Source: Fidelibacterota bacterium (GTDB lineage: Bacteria > Fidelibacterota > UBA2242). From it: a stretch of DNA of 10,726 nt. Positions within the stretch are counted from its first letter, which is position 1; each line of letters opens with the position of its first letter. The position numbers were made by a program, and so were the translations under genes. Below, piece by piece: positions 6,728 through 10,726 of this stretch. Location of the stretch: NCBI GenBank assembly GCA_003527965.1, contig DPVY01000174.1, positions 1 through 10,726 on the forward strand. Direction: 5' to 3'. The notes beneath the pieces are model-generated. The model saw nothing but the letters and a program-made list of their open reading frames with translations, searched no databases and had not been told where the DNA came from.

Positions 6728-7940
6728 ATCTAATCGCTTCCGTTGGCGTCAGGCGCATGGCTTTCAAAGACGGGTAAATCGTTGCAGCCATAGAACTGAT
6801 AATGGCAATTGTGCCGATAACCATGAAATAGACGGGTTTTGGTTCAATTGGTAGCTGGTTCATAAAATATACGTCTTCAGGAATGGATATGATATTAAAC
6901 CGCATTTGAATCCAGGTCAGGACAATTGCTATGATAAATCCAAGGAATGTGCCGGCAATCCCAATGATTGTGCCTTCGATTAGAAAAACAGCGCCGATCT
7001 GGCGACGATTGATCCCCATGCTTTTCAATACGCCGATATCTTTAGTCTTTTCGATCACAATCATCGTCAGAGAACTGATAATATTAAAGATCGCTACCAG
7101 CGCAATCAGCCCAAAAATAATCATAATCGGCAGCCGCTGAACCCGCAACCATTCGAAAAGATTCATGTGTAAATCGAGCCAGCTCATGGCATGATAGGGA
7201 TAGCCCAGGATAGAATTGATCTGGTCCGTGACGGCGCCGGCATCATAAGGATTATTTAGAATCATCTGAAAACCGGAGAATTGGTTGCCAAGGTTAAATA
7301 GTTTTTGGGTAGCCTCGAGGCTGGTATATACAAAAATATCATCATAATCGGCAATTCCGGATTCATAGATGCCGGTAATTGTGAACGTGCCAACCCGGGG
7401 CCGGGTGGACGACTCCGAGGGTGAATGCAGAACAAAAAGGTAAACCCGGTCACCTATATCGGCATCCAGATAATTAGCCAGCTTTTTACCGATGACAATG
7501 CCGTCACCATTATTTTCTGTATGGAAAGTCATCGAGCCAGTTTTCAGAAATCGCTGAATATCGAGGGTCTTGTGAATGTCATCTTCCCTAAGTCCCTCGA
7601 GAACTACGCCGTCGGCAGCACTCTTGTAGCGAATCATTACAGTAGCGTGAATGTAAGGAACAATTTCCCGAATAGCGGGGATTTCCGCTAATTTTAGTGA
7701 AATACTGTCCGCAGATTCGAAAGTTTGTCCGTTAAACAATCTTAGCCTGATGTGGGCATCAAATCCGATTAATTTTTCTTTGATGACATTTTCGAAGCCG
7801 TTTAAAACAGATATAGTGATAATCAGCGCAGCTACCCCAACCGCCAGTCCGATGGTAGAGATAATGCTGATAAACGATATATAGCCGATTTTATGTCGAT
7901 TAAAGAGATGACGCTTCGCTATAAAAAAAGGCAGAGACAT
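6720..7940 (-). CDS. lolC/lolE: LolC/LolE-family lipoprotein-releasing permease (first copy)
   Basis: Inner-membrane permease of 406 residues, close to E. coli LolC (399) and LolE (414). It has a cytoplasmic N-terminus (FFIAKRHLFNRHK), membrane helix 1 (about 20-47), a periplasmic MacB-type domain (about 50-268) and three C-terminal helices (about 270-296, 318-345, 369-390). The motif LNGFENVIKEKLIGFDAHI (46-64), just after helix 1, is characteristic of the family, as are EKTKDIGVLKSMGINRRQIG (297-316) and the final TPTEAIRYE. With its tandem paralogue and LolD it would form the complex that extracts mature lipoproteins and hands them to LolA. lolA and lolB are not in the window. The ATG lies 15 nt after the lysS stop, and the AAAGGA ribosome site (7951-7956) overlaps that stop codon. 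Confidence 0.9.
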   Translation of the reverse strand: MSLPFFIAKRHLFNRHKIGYISFISIISTIGLAVGVAALIITISVLNGFENVIKEKLIGFDAHIRLRLFNGQTFESADSISLKLAEIPAIREIVPYIHATVMIRYKSAADGVVLEGLREDDIHKTLDIQRFLKTGSMTFHTENNGDGIVIGKKLANYLDADIGDRVYLFVLHSPSESSTRPRVGTFTITGIYESGIADYDDIFVYTSLEATQKLFNLGNQFSGFQMILNNPYDAGAVTDQINSILGYPYHAMSWLDLHMNLFEWLRVQRLPIMIIFGLIALVAIFNIISSLTMIVIEKTKDIGVLKSMGINRRQIGAVFLIEGTIIGIAGTFLGFIIAIVLTWIQMRFNIISIPEDVYFMNQLPIEPKPVYFMVIGTIAIISSMAATIYPSLKAMRLTPTEAIRYE

Positions 7941-7955
7941 AGCCGCGTTGTCCTT

Positions 7956-9455
7956 TTAAGTCCGAAGTTGCGGGAAGAGAATTACGTCCCTGATAGAACT
8001 CTGGTTGGTAAAAAACATCACCATCCGGTCAATGCCGATACCAACACCACCGGTGGGAGGCATACCGTATTCCATGGCAGTGACAAATTCTTCATCCATA
8101 GACTGGGCTTCTTCATCACCAAGATCACGCAATTGATTCTGGTTTTCCAGACGCTCTCTCTGATCAAAGGGGTCGTTCAACTCGCTAAAAGCATTGACAA
8201 ATTCCTGCCCGGCGATATATAGTTCAAAGCGTTCCACGATTTCGGAATCACTGCCCTGCTTGGATTTTGCAAAGGGGGAAATAGCCTTCGGATAATCTGT
8301 CACAAAGGTGGGCTGAACCAATTTATCTTCGACAAAATTATCAAAAAGAAGTTCAATCATTTTACCATAGCCGAGTTTTGGATTAACTTCCAATCCCTTC
8401 TCGACGCACAATTCTTCAAGTTGTTTCTGTGATAATGCGGAAACATCGGTGCCGACATACTCTTTCAGCAGGTCAAACATTTTCCGGCGCTGGAAAGGCT
8501 TTTCAATGTCGATGGTATAGTCACCGTACTCGTAAATGGTTTTACCGATCTGTTTGGCAATGTACCGGAACAGTTGTTCGACAAAATCCATTTGAAAGCG
8601 ATAATCCACGTAAGTTTGATAAAATTCCAGAGCGGTAAACTCCGGGTTGTGGGTTTTATCGATGCCTTCATTACGGAAGTTCTTGGCAATTTCATAAACC
8701 TTTTCGAATCCGCCGATGATGAGTCGTTTGAGATAGAGTTCGTCGGCAATCCTGAGATAAACGTCGCGATTCAGGGCATTGTAATGGGTCTTAAACGGAC
8801 GTGCCGAGGCACCACCGTAGATCGGTTGAAGAGTAGGTGTTTCCACTTCCAGATAGCCGTGGTCGTTGAGAAAATCCCGGGTCCATTGGATAATGTGGCT
8901 CCGCATTTTGAACGTCTGTTTGACTTCGGGATTGACAACCAGATCGAGATAGCGCTGGCGATAACGCTGTTCTTTATCGGTAAAAGCATCAAATATGTTA
9001 CCGTCTTTTTCCTTTACAACCGGAATTGGGCGGGCATTTTTAGTCAGCAGGTGGAGTTCTTCGGCATAAATAGTAATCTCGCCGGTACGGGTCTTGAAGA
9101 CTTTACCCACGGCACCGATAATGTCACCGATGTCCAACAGCCGAAAAAGGTCATAATTTTTCTTACCGATTTTATCTTCCTGAAAATAGATCTGTAATCT
9201 GGTGCCCTCGTCCTGGACATGGCAAAAACTGGCGCGTCCCATTCTTCGGATAGCCATGATGCGCCCGGCAATTTTAACGATAGTAGTTTCTTCCAATTCG
9301 GCAAAATTATCAAGAACAGCCTTGTTGGAATGGCTTTTAGGGAAATTATAGGCATAAGGTTCGAAGCCCATTTCCCGGATTTTGCGGACTTTTTCTTTCC
9401 GGATTTGAAGGATTTCGCTTAAAGATTTACCAATTTGCTGTTCTTGGTTATTCAA
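7956..9455 (-). CDS. lysS: Lysyl-tRNA synthetase (class II)
   Basis: Charges tRNA-Lys with lysine in the cytoplasm; 499 residues (E. coli LysS 505). Layout: N-terminal helix, an OB-fold anticodon-binding domain (about 58-140), then the class II catalytic core. The motif 1 region is around ETPTLQPIYGGASARPF (205-221), motif 2 is FRNEGIDKTHNPEFTALEFY (260-279) and motif 3 is GGVGIGIDRMVM (469-480), with the usual ending SIRDVILFPQLR. The start is TTG, only 2 nt after the prfB stop. It is supported by GAGGAG 9 nt upstream (9465-9470), inside the last prfB codons, and by the lack of a better start nearby. The prfB-lysS order is shared with E. coli and other bacteria. Tight spacing suggests lysS translation depends partly on ribosomes finishing prfB. 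Confidence 0.97.
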   Translation of the reverse strand: MNNQEQQIGKSLSEILQIRKEKVRKIREMGFEPYAYNFPKSHSNKAVLDNFAELEETTIVKIAGRIMAIRRMGRASFCHVQDEGTRLQIYFQEDKIGKKNYDLFRLLDIGDIIGAVGKVFKTRTGEITIYAEELHLLTKNARPIPVVKEKDGNIFDAFTDKEQRYRQRYLDLVVNPEVKQTFKMRSHIIQWTRDFLNDHGYLEVETPTLQPIYGGASARPFKTHYNALNRDVYLRIADELYLKRLIIGGFEKVYEIAKNFRNEGIDKTHNPEFTALEFYQTYVDYRFQMDFVEQLFRYIAKQIGKTIYEYGDYTIDIEKPFQRRKMFDLLKEYVGTDVSALSQKQLEELCVEKGLEVNPKLGYGKMIELLFDNFVEDKLVQPTFVTDYPKAISPFAKSKQGSDSEIVERFELYIAGQEFVNAFSELNDPFDQRERLENQNQLRDLGDEEAQSMDEEFVTAMEYGMPPTGGVGIGIDRMVMFFTNQSSIRDVILFPQLRT

Positions 9456-9457
9456 GA

Positions 9458-10568
9458 TTACTTTCTCCTCATTTTAGTGGTATAAATTAAGTACTGACGT
9501 AAAAATTCGTCAATATCGCCATCCATGACAGCCTGAATATTTGTATTTTCACACTTAGTACGATGATCTTTGACCATTGTATAGGGTTGAAATACATAGG
9601 AACGAATTTGATTACCCCAGGAAATATCTTTTTTATTTTTTTCTATCTCGGATTGTTCCTTTTTCTGCTCTTCTTTTCTTAACTGATATAGGCGCGCTTT
9701 CAAAATCTTTAAAGCAGAAGATTTGTTTTTATACTGAGAACGCTCGTTCTGACACTGAACCACTATGCCGGTTGGAATGTGAGTAATCCGAATTGCGGAA
9801 TCGGTTTTGTTGACATGTTGACCGCCGGCGCCACTGGCACGGTAAGTATCAATCCGTAAATCTTCGGTATTGATTTCAATCTCAACGTCTTCTTCAACTT
9901 CAGGGTATACAAAAACCGAGGCGAAGGATGTATGTCGCCGACGATTGGAGTCAAACGGCGAAATTCGTACCAGACGGTGAATCCCCGCTTCCGACTTCAG
10001 ATAGCCGTAAGCATAAGGTCCTTTGATTTCTATTGTAACCTCTTTAATACCGGCTTCGTCACCCTTGATCAGGTTAATGATTTCGGCATCCATACCGGAC
10101 CTTTCAAACCAGCGCGTATACATTCTGAGTAACATCTCCGCCCAATCCTGCGATTCGGTTCCACCGGCGCCGGGATGTATGGTCATTATGGCATTCTTTG
10201 AATCGTCTTCATCACTCAGCATGTTCTGAAATTCAATTTTATCAAGATTGTCATTCAATTCCCGGATCATCGACTGAATATCGGCAAGAACAGACTCATC
10301 ATTTTCATCTATAGCTAATTCAATGAGTTCTTTGATATCGCTGAACAGTGTTTGAATGGATTGATATTGCTTTAAATCGGTTTCGATAGAGCTGACCTGC
10401 TGAAGGATATTCTGGGCCCTTTCCCGATCATTCCAGAAATCACTTGCCGCTATTTTTTCCTGATATTCTTCCAGCTGACGTTGTTTTGATTCAACGTCAA
10501 AGGAACCTCCGAAGTTCACTGACCCTCGGTTCGAGGGTATCTATTTCTGATTTTATATCATTAATCAT
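9458..10568 (-). CDS. prfB: Peptide chain release factor 2, with programmed +1 frameshift
   Basis: RF2 recognises UGA and UAA and triggers peptide release on the ribosome. The gene starts at ATG 10568-10566, is read for 23 codons and then meets an in-frame TGA (10499-10497). A +1 shift at CTT-TGA-C continues into the long frame, giving 369 residues (E. coli 365). The product begins MINDIKSEIDTLEP, then VSELRRFL, and after the shift DVESKQRQLEE, matching the usual RF2 N-terminal helix. The codon-recognition tripeptide SPF is at 203-205, which marks RF2 rather than RF1, and the catalytic GGQ is at 248-250 within RASGAGGQHVNKTDS. The 353-codon open frame from a GTG at 10519 is not the true start: that GTG overlaps the zero-frame peptide. 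No strong ribosome site is seen before the ATG. The upstream regulator gene ends 22 nt before it. Confidence 0.95.
9465..9470 (-). promoter_or_regulatory. lysS ribosome binding site within the prfB 3' end
   Basis: GAGGAG on the minus strand lies 9 nt before the lysS TTG codon and within the last codons of prfB. It decides in favour of the TTG start at 9455 and indicates translational coupling of the two genes. Confidence 0.7.
10496..10510 (-). promoter_or_regulatory. RF2 programmed +1 frameshift signal
   Basis: The minus strand reads GGAGG (10510-10506), TTC, CTT (10502-10500), TGA (10499-10497), C. This matches the known prfB element: a Shine-Dalgarno-like sequence three bases before CUU, followed by UGA C. 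Low RF2 slows termination at UGA and allows the peptidyl-tRNA to slip from CUU to UUU, restoring full-length RF2. The element is therefore an autoregulatory sensor of RF2 level. Confidence 0.95.
10522..10538 (-). promoter_or_regulatory. Perfect 7-bp hairpin upstream of the frameshift signal
   Basis: The minus strand holds ACCCTCG-AAC-CGAGGGT, a perfect inverted repeat with a 3-nt loop and mostly G-C pairs. It lies inside the zero-frame prfB leader, 11 nt before the GGAGG of the frameshift signal. It is not part of the classical RF2 element, and whether it forms in a translated mRNA is unknown. Confidence 0.5.
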
Positions 10569-10590
10569 TATTTTTAATAAAAACCTGTGC

Positions 10591-10726
10591 TTATTTTAAC
10601 ATTGCGTTGGAAGGTTTCAGGGAAGAAAAATCTTTGTAACTGGAAAGAACGATATAAGTTCGTGTTTGTAATACACCGGGCCAGGTTTGAATTTCGGATA
10701 ATAACCCTTCCAGAGTTGACGTGTTT
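10591..10726 (-). CDS. Lrp/AsnC-family regulator, C-terminal fragment (runs off the window)
   Basis: Only the last 44 codons are present; the gene continues beyond position 10726. The visible peptide includes LEGLLSEIQTWPGV, then QTRTYIVLSSYKDF, and ends SLKPSNAMLK before a TAA at 10593-10591. The pattern 'helix, then PGV--T-T-IVL' resembles the end of the ligand-binding (RAM/ACT-like) domain of Lrp/AsnC regulators, which usually sense amino acids. The DNA-binding half is outside the window, so a stand-alone RAM-domain protein is equally possible. The stop lies 22 nt before the prfB ATG on the same strand with no terminator between, so the two may be co-transcribed. Confidence 0.6.
   Translation of the reverse strand, partial: NTSTLEGLLSEIQTWPGVLQTRTYIVLSSYKDFSSLKPSNAMLK

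Noticed and set aside
5504..7940. MacB-type drug exporter instead of LolC/E
   Set aside because: MacB fuses ATPase and permease in one chain. Here the ATPase is separate, and both permeases have LolC/E-like N-terminal and C-terminal motifs.
8574..9197. 207-codon plus-strand open frame opposite lysS
   Set aside because: It is fully antisense to a complete lysS gene with all motifs and has no recognisable domain; treated as a shadow.
10517..10519. GTG as the start of prfB
   Set aside because: It lies inside the zero-frame leader, and the leader plus frameshift signal fully explains the RF2 N-terminus from ATG 10568.
1..10726. Mobile elements, CRISPR arrays, toxin-antitoxin or defence genes
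   Set aside because: Nearly all of the window is filled by conserved housekeeping genes. The gaps (at most 177 nt) hold no spaced repeats, transposase fragments or small gene pairs.

Overview
The window is a dense minus-strand gene block from what looks like a diderm (Gram-negative-type) bacterium with moderate GC content. It reads right to left as: the 3' end of an Lrp/AsnC-type regulator gene, prfB (release factor 2, with a programmed +1 frameshift), lysS (lysyl-tRNA synthetase), two tandem LolC/LolE-family permeases, the ATPase lolD, clpC, dnaK, a strong intrinsic terminator, and tRNA-Cys(GCA). All eight protein genes and the tRNA lie on the same strand. I see no mobile element, CRISPR array, phage gene or convincing plus-strand gene.

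Organism: a LolCDE-type lipoprotein exporter implies an outer membrane. A ClpC-type Clp ATPase (with a UVR motif) argues against Proteobacteria, which normally use ClpA and ClpB. The combination fits the broad FCB group (Bacteroidota, Ignavibacteria, Calditrichota or Marinimicrobia-like lineages). This is inference, and the exact phylum cannot be fixed from the window alone.

Layout: from the regulator to lolD the genes are tightly packed. Gaps are 22, 2 and 15 nt, followed by overlaps of 8 and 11 nt, which suggests one transcription unit with translational coupling. A 60-nt gap before clpC carries a good sigma70-type promoter (TTGACA, 18 nt, TATATT), so clpC, and perhaps dnaK, can be transcribed separately. 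A 177-nt AT-rich gap precedes dnaK and contains only weak promoter candidates, with no CIRCE element. A G6/C6 hairpin followed by a U tract ends the unit after dnaK. tRNA-Cys follows 76 nt beyond the terminator.

Function: the block joins translation (RF2, LysRS, tRNA-Cys), envelope lipoprotein export (LolCDE-like) and protein quality control (ClpC, DnaK). The most instructive point is prfB. The true start is an ATG at 10568, 23 sense codons are followed by an in-frame TGA inside CTT-TGA-C, and an upstream GGAGG is placed as in the classic RF2 autoregulatory frameshift. A simple ORF call would begin at a spurious GTG at 10519 and lose the true N-terminus. A perfect 7-bp hairpin just upstream of the frameshift signal is an extra feature that is not part of the classical element. 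I did not find a clearly novel multi-gene system; most of the content is conserved housekeeping.
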